In this document: piece by piece, positions 46,659 through 58,043 of the stretch | Position numbering within the stretch: the stretch's first letter is position 1 | Layout of the letters: each line of letters begins with the position of its first letter | DNA from: Fragum whitleyi | Taxonomy: Eukaryota; Mollusca; Bivalvia; Cardiida; Cardiidae | Assembly: GCA_948146395.1 (NCBI GenBank) | Contig: OX411548.1 | Location: forward strand, 39,337,737-39,401,736 | Length of the DNA stretch: 64,000 bases | Direction: 5' to 3' | Notes under the pieces: model-generated | Database searches by the model: none | What the model saw: the letters and a program-made list of their open reading frames with translations, nothing else | What the model was told of the DNA's origin: nothing | Position numbers and translations under genes: made by a program

Positions 46659-49600
46659 GTAAGTTAAAAGTTGTTTAACATAAACAAGTCTTCGACAGGG
46701 AAGTGTCCTAATTTATGAATTATAGTTTGTTTGTTTGACTTTGTTGTGTAGAGATATTCTTGAATTGTGCTTAGGGTTTTCGTCAAACCAGATTTCATAA
46801 AAGGTGTTGAAAGATGTACTTTAGGAATGTGAAACACAATTTAATCAAGCGTTGAACTAATCTTTGAATTTACTGTCTATGAAATGGCTAAAAACTAAAC
46901 CCTTTGATCTAAAACATAATCATAAAGATTTTTTTTTGAAAATCGATATGCCAAAAATGTTATAAAATAAATACATTAATAGTTTGCACTATCAGATGGC
47001 CCATTTTGCAATGAGAAATTCTTGTTTCTAATTTAAGTGAGATATTACAGCTTCAACAAGAGGTCGTCGCATTTAGAAAAGAGATCAGAATGTTACAAGC
47101 TCAGAAAGTACATCAAGACAAAGAACTTTCTGAACTTTGGGCTTTGGTATATACTCTCTCTGACACAGTGATAAGACAGATGTTGAAATAAAAACGTTGA
47201 AGGAGGGACAAAGTGGTCTAGAACATAGTATTTCTAACCAAGATACGAACAGTCTAGAACGCAAAGATATAACTACATCAGATTCTACGGTCAATAAAGA
47301 ACACAAAGAGATGACTGCAACAGATTCTACTGTTTTTGATAAAGAACTGGTTAGTAACAGAACTTATAAAACCGTAAAGGTTGGAAAGGATGAAAACAAG
47401 CGGCATTATTTATTGGGTAAGGTATATGTCTTTTAAAGTACTCTAATTAAGAATTACGACTAATGTAGATGTAGTGTTGTGTCCGTGGTCGAGGGATAAA
47501 GAGTCTCATTATATCTACTCGTTATAACCTAAGATCCTAACTACGTCAAAAAGAATTACATTTGTGCAAAATAACTCAAAGAATGTAAATAAAATGCATC
47601 TCTACACTGTATTAAACAGACTAGCCTTTTTTAAGCAAAGAGATGTAATGGTTACATGAATTAAGAACGAATATGTCGCACTTGTTTCGTAGTAGAAAGC
47701 TCGACCTCTAGTATCTGGCTCCCTATCTCATTAAAATCAGATCCATCATATTACCTACCGCTACGCCCGTGCCATTACGGAGAGATAGCGTAGTGGTATG
47801 GTAGAGATGATTTTAATGAAATTGTCTGGACCCATACTTTCTAATTGACGACCCTATGCAGTCTGGTGTTGTGTGCGTCGTGCGTGCGTCAGTCCGTCCG
47901 TCCGTCAGAGCGTAAACCTTTTCTTAAACATTTTTTCTCCTACACCAATGAGCAGATTTTAACCAAACTTGGTAGAAATGTTCTTTGGGTGACACTCTTC
48001 TTAAATTGTTAAAGAAAATTGCTTGACCCCAAAATATAGGCGTGGCAGGACGTGACATTTTATCACTTGATTTTTAAAAAAAAAAATATTCTCCCCCAAT
48101 CAATTTTCATAGATGTTCATTGGGTGACCCTTTATTTAAATTGTTGAAACAATTTGCCATGATTGACCCTCAAATATGGGCGTAGTGGGACAGGCCTTAT
48201 TTTCACTAAAAATCTTGAAAAAACTTCTCTTCCTAAATCAATGGGCGGATTTCAACGAAACTTGGTAGGGATTGTTATTGCCTCTTCTTAAAAATTGTTA
48301 AAGAAATTTTCATTGACCCAAAAATATGGGCGTGCATTTTTTTTCACTTGAAAATCTTTAAATATCTTCTCCTCTCAAACCATTCGGTCGATTTCAATGA
48401 AGCTTTGCATTGATGTTCTTTGGATGACCCTTTACATAAAATTGTTGAAAAAATTGATTGGCGCCAAAAATGGGCGTGGAAGAGTGGGCCTTATTTTCAC
48501 TTCCTTGAGTGATCATTTATATAAATTGTTAAATAATATTTGACTGAACCCCCCCCCCCCCCAATATGGGCGTGGCAGGATGAGGCTTATCTTCACTATA
48601 AAAACTTTAAAAATCTTCTCCTCCCAAAATATTGGGCTGATTACAATGAAACTTTGCATGGATGTTCCTTGGGTGACCCTTTACCTAAATTACTAAAGAA
48701 ATTTTGATTGACCCCCCCAAATATGGGCGTTGCAGGGTGAGGCTTTCTTTCACATTTAATTTTTTTTAATTTCTTTTCCCGCCCTCTCTACGGGTCAATT
48801 TGAATTATACAAGAAATGTTGTAAAACATTTATGCCCCCACCCCAATTAGAGCAGGTCGTTGGCATATTTTTTGTGAATTGATTAATGGCATTAACTCAA
48901 AATATATGATGAGTATAGTAATGGTTCTTGTGCACATCTTGTGCACAGCACTTTTACTAAATAAAATTTATCCAACAGGGAAGTTTCATAATTCTAGCTA
49001 GCATACTTTTTTAGAAATGCTCAAGACAAATATCAACTTGTAAGTATAATAAAGGGTTAGAACTCAAAAAATAAGCAAGGTAGAGCTACAATTCTTATAA
49101 ACTGTACTTCTCCTCAATGAGATTTATCCGACCATAAGGTTTCATGATCGTAGCTATTATACTTTCTGAAATATGCTCCAGACAACTTTCAAGTATGAAA
49201 ATCAACAAAGGACAATAACTAAAAAAACAAGCAAGGTAGAGTAACGGTTTTTATGCACTTCACTTCTTCTTGATGTGATCTATTCACCCAGGAAGTTTCA
49301 TGACCATAGCTATTATACTTTCTGAGATATGCTCCGGACAAACTTCAATTATGAAAATCAACAAATGGCAATAACTCAAAAAACAAGCAAGGAAGAGTTG
49401 CGGTTCTTATGCACTGCACCACTCCTTGATTTGATCTATCAAACTATGAAGTTTCATGACCGTGGCTATTTTCACTTTCCGAGATATGCTCCGGACAAAC
49501 TTCAAGTATGAAAATCACCAAAAGGCAAAAACGCAGATAATAAGCAAGGAAGAGTTACAGTTCTTATGCATTCCGCTACTCCTTGATGTGATCTATCCAC

Positions 49601-51226
49601 CCATGAAGTTTCATGACCATAGCTATCATACCTTCTGAGATATGCTCCGGACAAAAACGGTCTACGAACGAACCGGCCGACCGACCCATCGACATACCGA
49701 CAAGTGCAAAGCAACATACCCCCTCTTCGAATATCCCTTAATTTCACTTTTACTAAAATTAGTCATGAAATTCTGATTGGCCCGTAAATCTGGACGTGAC
49801 AGGTCGTGGCTATTTTCACTTTAAAATCTCAAAAAATCTTCTCCTCCAAATTAAGTGGACTAATTCGATGAATCTTGGTGTACATGTTCCATGAATGACC
49901 CTACAAAACTTATTCTATAAGTGAGTGGTCTAATAGTTGCAATCACCTTAATGTTTGTAATAAGATGGGTGAAGAATATGCGGGTTAATGGTGATTGAGT
50001 ATTTGGTGCAATGTGTGCTAGACCCAGTAAATCATTATAAAATAGTTCTAAAGAGATTTAAAAGTATCGATTTCAGTCAAAGAAAGTTTTATTTAATGAA
50101 AGTCTAGAGATGTTAAAGCCAGTAGAGCGATACCGCTGTAGTGTATTAGCGTGGACTAACTAAAGTATCAGGTTTCATGCCATGACTATATATGCATGAC
50201 TGGCGTCGCTAAGCGCGGAGTTCTCCACTGGCTACGTTAGAGTTGACATGTATTATAGTATTATGTAAATAAAGTTAGTAACCAAAGCTATAGTTTATCT
50301 TTCCACTGTTCCTGCGACACAACAGCGGCCCTCTTGATACACGCCCTCTTGCCCCCCCCCCCCCCCCCCCATTTTTTTAATCAGTGTCAAAGAATTTATT
50401 TCTGTACATTATTACAGGCTTAAGATCATTTATAAACGGACCTTGATAAAATCTTCAACGGAGAGACGGATACTTCTTGGCTCTTTTGTGACAGAGAAAA
50501 GACAATGGGGCCTAAAAGACCGCAAATGATGGGTTCACACACAGAGCCTCAGATAGCGGGGTATTTTGGATTCTAGATCAAAGTATTTTAATAAAAATAC
50601 CACAAACTCTTTTTTGTTGGTACGAATTGGAAGTGTCAGAACGATTTCTATGAGAACCCTGAAAATAAGGTTTCAATGTCAAATAAAGATTTTAGATTGG
50701 CTTTGCCAGTCTAACCCACCCCCACCCCCCATCCCCCACCCCCTCATTTTTACCTATGTATCACGGTCCCTTTTCGTCAATCATTAATACTACATGTTTT
50801 TCTTTTTAAGGTCAAGAAGAAATCGGTGTGGCTTTCAGTACTACTTTGACAAAAAGTCAAGTATATCACCATGGTAAAGGTCAAACGATCCTCTTCGACA
50901 AGGTCATCAGTAACCTAGGAAACGCATATGACGTCAATGCCGGCATCTTCAGGGCACCAATCAAAGGCTGGTACTTATTTTCGCTGACAATAATGAATGT
51001 TCCGGGTGACGAACAGCAACTAGACGTCGTTCTGAATGGTTCAACCATCTTCCATTGTTTTGCGAATGGTAATGAGTACAACACAGCAAGCCCTTCGATC
51101 GTCGTCCATGCCGACGTTGGTGACGATGTCTGGGTGAAATCAGCAAACTATCAACATTCAGATACAGTGAACGGTTACGAACACACTTCATTCACGGGTT
51201 TCCTTCTATATGCTGATATTAGCTAA
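46585..51226 (+). CDS. Secreted C1q-domain-containing protein (3 exons, apparent frameshift)
   Basis: Exons are 46585-46658, 47038-47416 and 50811-51226. Exon 1 encodes a signal peptide (MATVFAVAAIFICFFGNAFS). Exon 2 encodes a heptad-like, charged segment (LQLQQEVVAFRKEIRML, then LSELWALVYTL) fitting a coiled-coil stalk, then a serine/threonine-rich linker. Exon 3 is a full globular C1q domain of about 130 residues, with VAFSTTLT, FDKVISNLGNAYDVNAGIF, APIKGWYLFSL and the closing GFLLYADIS. This signal peptide/coiled coil/C1q layout is typical of bivalve C1qDC proteins, secreted trimer-forming lectin-like molecules implicated in innate immunity. Within exon 2 the frame breaks once near 47160-47190. 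Exon 3 is joined in phase (G|GT). Confidence 0.85.
47038..47416 (+). CDS. C1q protein exon 2: coiled-coil stalk, frame broken
   Basis: The acceptor is AATTTAAG. The first frame reads NEILQLQQEVVAFRKEIRML to LVYTLSDT and then stops at TAA (47188-47190). A second frame shifted by one base is open from about 47164 (DKTDVEIKTLKEGQSGLEH) to the donor G|GTAAGG and joins exon 3 correctly. The overlap is where one base appears lost or gained. It is either a real null allele/pseudogene or a sequencing error. Confidence 0.7.
47728..47822. repeat. Foldback repeat in the C1q intron
   Basis: The arms 'cattaaaatcag' and 'tgattttaatg' and, inside, 'gctacgc/gcgtagt' are inverted. The centre contains 'gtgccattacggagagat'. 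It is probably a small MITE. Confidence 0.5.
47867..49910 (-). mobile_element. Tandem-core element A9, split by B2
   Basis: Minus-strand copy. Its GACR tract appears as 'cagtccgtccgtccgtcag' at the left, followed by about seven A3-like units ('aatatgggcgtggcaggatg', 'cttctcctcccaaa'). It resumes at 49741-49910 after the B-type array. The terminal hairpins are not clear. It fills most of intron 2 of the C1q gene. Confidence 0.6.
48830..49740 (+). mobile_element. Tandem-core element B2, nested in A9
   Basis: It starts near 'catttatgcccccacc' and contains five units of about 155 bp related to B1 ('gatatgctccggacaaactt', 'ggcaataactcaaaaaacaa', 'cttatgcactgc'). It ends 'gaccgacccatcgacatacc' and 'ataccccctcttcgaa', with the 3' hairpin incomplete. 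The A9 units continue on both sides. Confidence 0.65.
50110..50325 (+). repeat. Possible solo LTR or SINE remnant
   Basis: The stretch begins TGTTAAAGCCAGTAGAGCG and runs to 'aataaagttag', then 'ctttccactgttcctgcgac' and ACAACA. A late AATAAA and a C-rich end of this kind are LTR-like. There is no second LTR and no matching 5-bp duplication, so this is tentative. Confidence 0.25.
50811..51226 (+). CDS. C1q protein exon 3: globular C1q domain
   Basis: The acceptor is TTTTTAAG. One uninterrupted frame runs from QEEIGVAFSTTLTKSQVYHH to the stop after GFLLYADIS. Conserved C1q aromatic and glycine positions are present (VAF near the start, F..KV..N.G.AYD...G.F.AP..G.Y.F, and the C-terminal SFTGFLLY). 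It has higher GC than the surrounding DNA. Confidence 0.92.
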
Positions 51227-51262
51227 CTCGTACTTAGCTGAGAATGAAATGTTTGTCTTAAA

Positions 51263-51268
51263 AATAAA
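51263..51268 (+). terminator. Polyadenylation signal of the C1q gene
   Basis: A canonical AATAAA lies 37 nt downstream of the stop codon. Confidence 0.5.
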
Positions 51269-51645
51269 TATTTAAACACCCGTATAAAGATACTTTTTAT
51301 ATACTGACAAAATTTAAAAAAAACTTACCCCGCTTAACACCTGAGCTCACTTGCAAAGCGGGATAAGATTCCTAAAACATTTCCAAACATTTATGAATTC
51401 TGAAACCATTACTGCGCTCAGGATGACCAAACGGTGCAAACTGTTTGCCAATTTTACCCTGCTTTGCACGAGCGCTTACCCACTACTTCCCCATTTTACA
51501 GCTGCGTGAACTGGGGCTGGCTATTATATTTTTGGCGCAATAACACCCCGGCGACGTTGGGGCTCGAACCACGGCCCTCCGGGTCTCGAATCGATAATCT
51601 AGACCACAAGGCCACCGAATCTCAGCTCGAGGCTTTGATTGAATG

Positions 51646-51899
51646 AAGTTTAACGCCGCTTCAACATTTTTTTCAGTTATATCGCGCCACCTAACAATGC
51701 AATCCTGGTATGCCTCTCACCAGTACAACCATCACACCCTTTCCTAGTCTCCAGCTACTTTCTCACATAGGTCTACGATTACCAACCCAATTGGTGAGAG
51801 ACAAATAGTCGGAAAGAATGAGTGCCGCCGTCGGGGATCGAACCCGGGACCTCTAGATTGACAGTCTGACGCGCTACCAACTGCGCTATGACGGCCGCC
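51646..51899 (-). repeat. tRNA-derived SINE
   Basis: On the minus strand it starts with a tRNA-like head: A box 'tagcgcagttggtagc', an anticodon-arm-like segment around CTGTCAA, and B box GGTTCGATCC. A conserved body follows ('gtctctcaccaattgg', 'tcgtagacctatgtgaga', 'agctggagactagga'), and it ends 'gcggcgttaaacttcattc'. The head is too integrated in a longer repeated unit to be a functional tRNA gene. A diverged copy is at 25115-25320. Confidence 0.85.
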
Positions 51900-52299
51900 T
51901 CCTGACGCCGACGTTATGTATGAAGTATTCACGCCACTTGTCATAAGCACAAGTTACTCAATTCAATAATTAACCGAAATTTATACTAACTTGCAGCTTG
52001 TCTAATAATCATTTTCAAATGGAATGGATATTCCATATATATGATGCATTAGGTACCATCTGAAAAGTGACGGTTCGAAAAATGTCTATATTGCTCAGCC
52101 AACGCTCGCTGGGAGCGCAGACTGCCTTCGACTTCGATACGGTTCTCCGTAAAATCCTGCTGGACATCTTCGGAGGTAGTGCTGTACATTTGGCGGGCGA
52201 GTGACCGAACGCTTTCAAGGTGCATTAAAAAAGTCTTTGTACAGATAGGTCAATTTAAAAGTCCAACTTGTATTTACACTTAATGTTACCCCGGGGCAG

Positions 52300-52835
52300 T
52301 GGGTTGGACCGCTGCCTTGAAGCCGTCTATCGAGTTTTGTCTCAGCATTGTTTCAGACAGTTTATTCCAAGGAATGATAACTCGCGGAATAAAACCCGAA
52401 TGTTGATAGGCGATTTTATTGCAGTAGTATGCCACAAATCTCATGTTGTTTCTGGATGATTGGTTGGATGAGCACGTGTAATATATCTTGGTGATGGTGT
52501 AGGTAGATAGGTAACTGGTACTGCAATAAGCTGGTGTACTATTTTGTACTTGAAAATAAGGTCAAATGAGGATCTACGTTGTTCTAAAGTTTGCCACTTC
52601 CGCTCCTTCAACATTGATGTAACACTAGTTTGAATTTGGTAGTTACAGGGTTTCTTTAAAACAAATCTCGCAGCATTCCGTTGGATTTGTTCAATCTGTT
52701 TAATTTGGGTATTTTGTTGGGGATTCCCGGAAATTGTAGAGCTGTACTCTAGTTTTGGTCTAACAAATGAATGATAAGCGCGTTCCTTTACGATCTTCGG
52801 GCAGACTGGGATCAAAGACTTTCGCAAAATTTCTT
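52300..52835 (-). pseudogene. CR1-like LINE 3' fragment
   Basis: The minus strand encodes ERAYHSFVRPKLEYSSTI, IKQIEQIQRNAARFVLKK, ERKWQTLEQRRSSFDLIFK and, after a frameshift near 52440, FIPRVIIPWNKLSETML. This matches the C-terminal blocks of the CR1 element at 43330-44546 (YKTYVRPQLEYCS, LEQVQRSAARYI, WQTLEQRRNISS) but is clearly a different lineage. The RT core is missing. Confidence 0.85.
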
Positions 52836-52994
52836 GAATCTAGCTTGCTCGTTCTACCCTGAACCAATAATATTGTGAAACTGGGATCTTTGGTTGACTT
52901 GTGCTGGATAAATGTTGCAGATGTTTTGATTGATGAGTCACTTATATCTCGGAAGTTTGCGAGTAACAACGATACCAGAAGGTACTTAAACACC

Positions 52995-53431
52995 AGCACC
53001 CGGTTGTATAAACGTTGGTTAACTTTAACCAGTTGGTTAAACCGGTGTTTTGGTAACCAATTAGGTTAAAACGTCGAAAACCGGTTGTATAAAGGTTTGG
53101 TTAAATTTAACCGAAGCGAAATTCCGGTTAAATTTAACCCAGCTCCGGAGTTGGGTTAGCGAAGTTAACCAAAAGTAAAAATGGCGGAGATGTTTGATTT
53201 TCCTCGCTTCAAACACAAAAAATGGTTTCAACAGATACGAATGATGATTTCAAGGCTGTTACTTTGCAAAGCTTATTATATTTTGACGAGAATCATTTTC
53301 CAGTGAAAAATTCCAAGGAACGACAACTGTGCAGATTTAAGTTCGTACCAGACCAGTTTCGATCCCAGGAATATCGAGTGTATACTCCTGTACACATTGA
53401 AGTCAAATCGATGTCAACACTCATTATATGA
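52995..53431 (+). other. Repeated 'ccggttgtataaa' region with a short open frame
   Basis: 'ccggttgtataaacgttggt' occurs at 53000 and again, diverged, at 53082. The region is rich in inverted 'ggttaa/ttaacc' motifs. Downstream is 'aaaatggcggagatgtttga' and an open frame from 53222 (about 69 codons, FVPDQFRSQEYRVYTPVHIE) whose end is set by the adjacent transposon. Similar 'ggttgtataaa' motifs border some PIF/Harbinger elements, but I cannot identify the protein. Confidence 0.35.
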
Positions 53432-53440
53432 CATTATACC

Positions 53441-55813
53441 GGGTGGGTATAAAACGCAGACAATATAGAATATATAGTAACGCATACAATATAGAATAAA
53501 GAGGGATTGCAGACAGGGGTATAAAACGCAGACAACATAGGTAAAGAGGCAGTATGCTGTTACGCAGACGATATAAAACTTAGAGCTTAGAGCTTAAAGC
53601 TTAGATTACCAAGCCTTTTTTCTACAGTTAATAATTTATTCGTTTTTTTTATCTTTTTTTTTAGTTTTAATAGCTTATTTATCTTCATGAGAATTACGCA
53701 TTTGGCTTCGCTGGTAAGTTCAAAATTAACTTTTACGTCATAACTGAGAATAATTTGGTTAAAAAAAAGCCTAAAATTAATTATCGATTTGATCAAACAA
53801 TATTATTATTCAGTTGTGTATTTATTTTGAAAGATTATTAAACTCATTACAATCGCGATTTTTCAGCTTCGCTTTAAGAAATGTCAAGTTATAAAAGATC
53901 AACTTTTCACGTTTTAACCACGGACCCTAAATATACATAATGTATATTTAGAGTCCATGTTATAACTGAGAACACTACGGTTATACAATAATATTAGTAT
54001 TTTTCATGATCACACGTAACTATTATTTCATGAATGCAAGTTTTGATTTATTTTTATACAATGAAGATTATTAGTAAGTGAATTTCAATTTGAAATAGGG
54101 CTAGTGAACGTTTCTGAAAAAAATAATCAAAACAAAATAATGAACTACAGAGAAAAAATCTACCTCACCCATGTTAATACTCTAATATTATTATGTTTTC
54201 AATCTTTACATTTTGCTCGTAAATTTTTACATGAATCTATAGATGTAGAGGCTCGAGGTTTGTGTGCACATATTATAATCACTTTTCTCAAACAAACAAT
54301 ATTTCGGCATAAAAGTAGTATCTTTGAGAAAAAAGCTATAACAAGGTATATAAATATATGTTCTGTGCATGTAATTAAAATAACAGTCAGAAGCGGATCA
54401 GCAATCTGCCGCTTGTCAATCAACTCAATTCAATCGAATACATTTAATCTGGTCCACACAGTAAGTGAATCTTCTTGCGACCATAGAAATCAAAATATTG
54501 CAACTGCAGATGCAACCATGTTATTTTGGTCTAAGAGTCACCTATCTTAATTTAGGTATGTTATTTTGATGCACCTGGGGAATTATTCACGGTTAATCTA
54601 CAATGTTAGAAATATTTTGCTGTATTGAAGATATCTAAACCCTACCGTCACTTTATACTCTGCTGCAAAATAGAAATAGAAAACATCGAGATAAAAGGAG
54701 AAAATCCTTAATGAAAGCAATTTTTCCTTTTCTCAGGCGCATATTTCTATTTCTGTTTAGTTCTTGTATTGTTTCTAAGACATACTAGGATCTGAAACCT
54801 GCTAATCATTGATCGCCCAAGTAAATGCTACTGCCAATTAACAAGGTAATCTAGACAGGTGACAAAACGTAATATACATCGATGCTGTAAGGTGTTAACT
54901 ACGCTTCTTAAATTACGATTATCAGTAAGACGCGTGCCCAGTCGGTCATTTGCTATTTTATCGGTAATAATTGCAAAACGCTTTAAGATGATAGCTTCCG
55001 AAAACAGTGCCACTGTAGCGACATAGAAATTTGATAATAAACGGAGTGGCTTCGATTTCCATAGATGAACACGTCTCAGTAAGTCATCACCTGAGTTGAT
55101 GAATTTGACTTTTGATCACTTTCTTAAACTTAACCGTCTCTGATACAATATTTGACTGCAATAGAATATTAAGAGTAAAAAATGATCTTAGCCCGAACAC
55201 CTTGATTCCTAACCGATGTGAAAATTTGGTAACAAAATGTCAAAGTTGAAAAATTATAAAAACATTTGAGTATTATCTTGGCGATATTAGTTTTTTTTTT
55301 TTAAGTTATTCATTATTTTGTTTGTATTATTTAATCAGACACGCTCACTAGCCCTACTTCAAATTGCATTTCATATTATCGTCCATTGGTAAAAAATGAA
55401 AAATAAAAAAATGAAAATAAAATAAAAGACAATAAGCTAAAATTTTCATCCATTTAATTATATTGTTAAATCAAATTGATAAAGAATACAGTATTTTTTG
55501 TAACCAAAGCATTCGAGAAAGATTGAAAGATGAAGTAATGACGCAAAAGTTAATTTTGAACTTGTTATTTCTTTAAGCGAAGCAAAGTTCATAATTCTCG
55601 CGAATAAAAATGAAAAAACACAACCGAAAAAAATATAAAGTGTTGAAAAAAAGGCTTGGAAATTTAAGCTCTTTGTTTCATATTGTCTGCGTAACAGCAT
55701 ACTGCCTCTTTACCTATGTTGTCTGCGTTTTATACCCCTGTCTGCAATCCCTCTTTATTGTATATCGTATGCGTTACTATATATTCTACATTGTCTGCGT
55801 TTTATACCAACCC
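53441..55813. mobile_element. 2.37 kb transposon with very long TIRs and 9-bp target duplication
   Basis: A perfect CATTATACC duplication lies at 53432-53440 and 55814-55822. The arms begin GGGTGGGTATAAAACGCAG and GGGTTGGTATAAAACGCAG and stay nearly identical for about 150 bp ('gaataaagagggattgcaga', 'aacataggtaaagaggcagt'). They then remain homologous but diverged for several hundred bp more, to 'agggctagtga' at about 54093 and 55345. A 9-bp duplication with long TIRs fits the Mutator-like (MULE) group. The unique middle has a 148-codon plus-strand frame (54104-54550) that I do not recognise, so the copy is probably non-autonomous. Confidence 0.85.
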
Positions 55814-55822
55814 CATTATACC

Positions 55823-56505
55823 TTTACACACAGTAAGTAAATCTTAGTATTATTTAGCGATTCCTTAAATAAAGTTATCTGCTCTGCCCTTTTTTTGTCT
55901 CACCACCTTTCATTCCACTATGGATCCTTTTATCTATTCAGTCTTTCTTTTTTGCTTCTAACCATTTATTCATTTGCTTTAAAATCTATATTTTCATCTG
56001 CCAAGTCGCGGATGTATCTCAAACCCAAGCTGCATATCTGGAGGGTGTTTAGGGGTCAAATGAATCCCCTCAGAGGCCCAATAATTTCATTTACATGGCA
56101 GAATTCTTATCAAAATTCTGAAATAACAGGAAAAGAATCCACCCTTTTGCATAAGAACCTTCTTTACAGAAATCCTGTTAGCTGTCTTAGGCTTTTCTTT
56201 CAAGGCCCCCTCCCCAAATTGAAGCTAATGCTCCCAATTTTTCCAACAGCCTTCGTGAAGGAGGGGTACAAGCTTACTTTGAAATGACCATTTATATCCC
56301 AAGATCAAAGCAGCTGTGAGAACATTGCCAGTTTTGGCCCATTCATCCACCCATCCATCTCCATCCATCTATCCATCCAACCAACCAAGAATCCATCCAT
56401 CAAATGATTCTATCTATTTATCCATCAATGTCCATAATTTCTTTTTATCTTTGGTTTACAATCCATCAATAAATGTACCTTTCTGTGTTTGTCAGAATGT
56501 AATTG
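55823..56505. other. No supported gene
   Basis: A 130-codon frame (55895-56287) has a hydrophobic start and no recognisable family. With no coding context it is left as possible chance. 56340-56420 is a 'ccatccatccat'-type simple repeat. Confidence 0.35.
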
Positions 56506-56512
56506 TCCATGA

Positions 56513-56560
56513 CCCCCCCCCCCCCCCCCCCAAAAAAAAAAAAAAGAAAAAGAAAGAAAG
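56513..56560 (+). repeat. Poly-C then A/AAAG-rich low-complexity tract
   Basis: About 18 C are followed by about 13 A and an AAAG-rich run. Open frames through it on both strands are artefacts. Confidence 0.85.
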
Positions 56561-56628
56561 AAAAGAAAAAAACCCAAACAATCTTTTATTTTTGTGACAA
56601 AAAAAAAAAAAAATAAAACAAGATCATT

Positions 56629-56742
56629 TAGGTATGAAACTAATTTTTTGAAGTCAATCACAAATAATGGAAATAATGTGTAGTCAAGTGGATTCTATCA
56701 TTCATTCATGAGTGAGCTAGGTTTTTTTCATACCTCCATGAA
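56629..56742. repeat. Foldback MITE, family M copy 2
   Basis: 'aggtatgaaactaa' at the left and 'catacctccatgaattc' at the right are inverted and match 21737-21850. The downstream 'caattttttagcctatcaga' is also shared with the DNA downstream of copy 1. Confidence 0.65.
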
Positions 56743-57004
56743 TTCTAAAAATACTCTCTTCATATCATGTTATTATTATCATTATTAAATATGATCAAAC
56801 TAAATTGATTTTTTCCTTCATAAAAAGATAGATTGATAAAGGTCTCCTATGTTTGCATTTATTACAAAATAGCTTTTAGATGTGTACTTAAATAATAAAT
56901 CAATTTTTTAGCCTATCAGAATGTACCAATCTTGAAGGAGACAATCTAGAATTCAGAAATAAAAAGATGTATGGGAATTATGAGATGCTTGTCAATACTC
57001 CTGA

Positions 57005-57175
57005 TAAATGAGTGTGGAATTTAAGATTTTCCAAACTTGTCCCTGGACAAGTAAAAGAGGGTTCTTCTGCTTGACCTGTAAGGATCAAAAGGAGCTTGTC
57101 CAATATAGTGAATACATAAACTTTTAGAAACATTGTTTTAATGAAGAATATGCTTAAACCCTTTGATATAACCTG
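57005..57175 (+). repeat. Family J MITE, left half
   Basis: It has 'gtgtggaatttaag', 'acttgtccctggacaagt', 'ggatcaaaaggagcttgtcc' and 'aaacattgttttaatgaaga', in the same order as the left half of 26910-27264. Confidence 0.6.
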
Positions 57176-58043
57176 AGTAAATATAGGGATCTACAAAAAA
57201 ATTATTAGGGATAGGATGGGGGCCCTAACTGATAATTATTTCATTTTAAACTTTTCATCAACTTGGCGACTTACCTAAGATAAAAGGGTTGGAGTTGGTG
57301 AGGAGGGTTTTCTGATAGTTGAACTAGTCATACTTAGTATTGACATAGTTAAGTCGGGGCAGTCAGTGACCCATATCAAAAATGATTTTTCCTCCTTTTG
57401 CAATTATTATTTTGTTTTTGTTCTTTCAAATTAATAGAAGTAGAAAATGGAATAAAGGTGTCTGACTCTAAAATGTTGAGGAATATATTTAAATAAGTTC
57501 AAAGCGATAATAGATGAAAGAAGATCGTTCTTTGACTGATGAAACAAAAGCATCACAATGGGACACCACTGGGCTGCAGGTCCTTGGTAGTGAAAGGGGC
57601 ATGATTATTACCTAGACTAATCTTCCTGAATATTTTGGATGTTTTTGTGATGGAGAATACAGATGAAAAATTTTAATCATATGCCATCAATTTATTAAAA
57701 CTAAAATATTTTAAATGAGCCAATGCATGACATTTCCAACAATTTGAAATGTGCGTGATGGGCAAACATTGAGTAGCCTAGACAGTCACATACTGTAGAT
57801 ATAAAGTTAATTGATGGTCTACAGATACTTTGAGACCTTATCTAAATTTGTATAAAACTGAGAAATTGCATGTAAAATAAATTTCTCCCCTTCACACAAT
57901 GTTTGTAAACCAAGTTTCTCACTTTTCAATTTCCACTTGGACTTCTCTTCTAGGTCAGGCTCTTTGGAATGATACAGTTCAAAAATGTGAAAATGTTTAT
58001 GACCAGTATAGAAACTAGTTAATATGCTTATTCAAGATGTTTT
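57176..58043. other. No supported feature
   Basis: AT-rich DNA with short frames only. I see no tandem array, no long inverted repeat and no recognisable protein. Confidence 0.45.

Noticed and set aside
51820..51899. Functional tRNA gene
   Set aside because: A and B boxes are present, but the stems are imperfect and the sequence continues into a body and tail shared with another copy at 25115-25320, which defines a SINE.
55895..56287. 130-codon open frame with a hydrophobic start
   Set aside because: No recognisable family, no supporting gene signals nearby and low-complexity surroundings. Transcript evidence would be needed.
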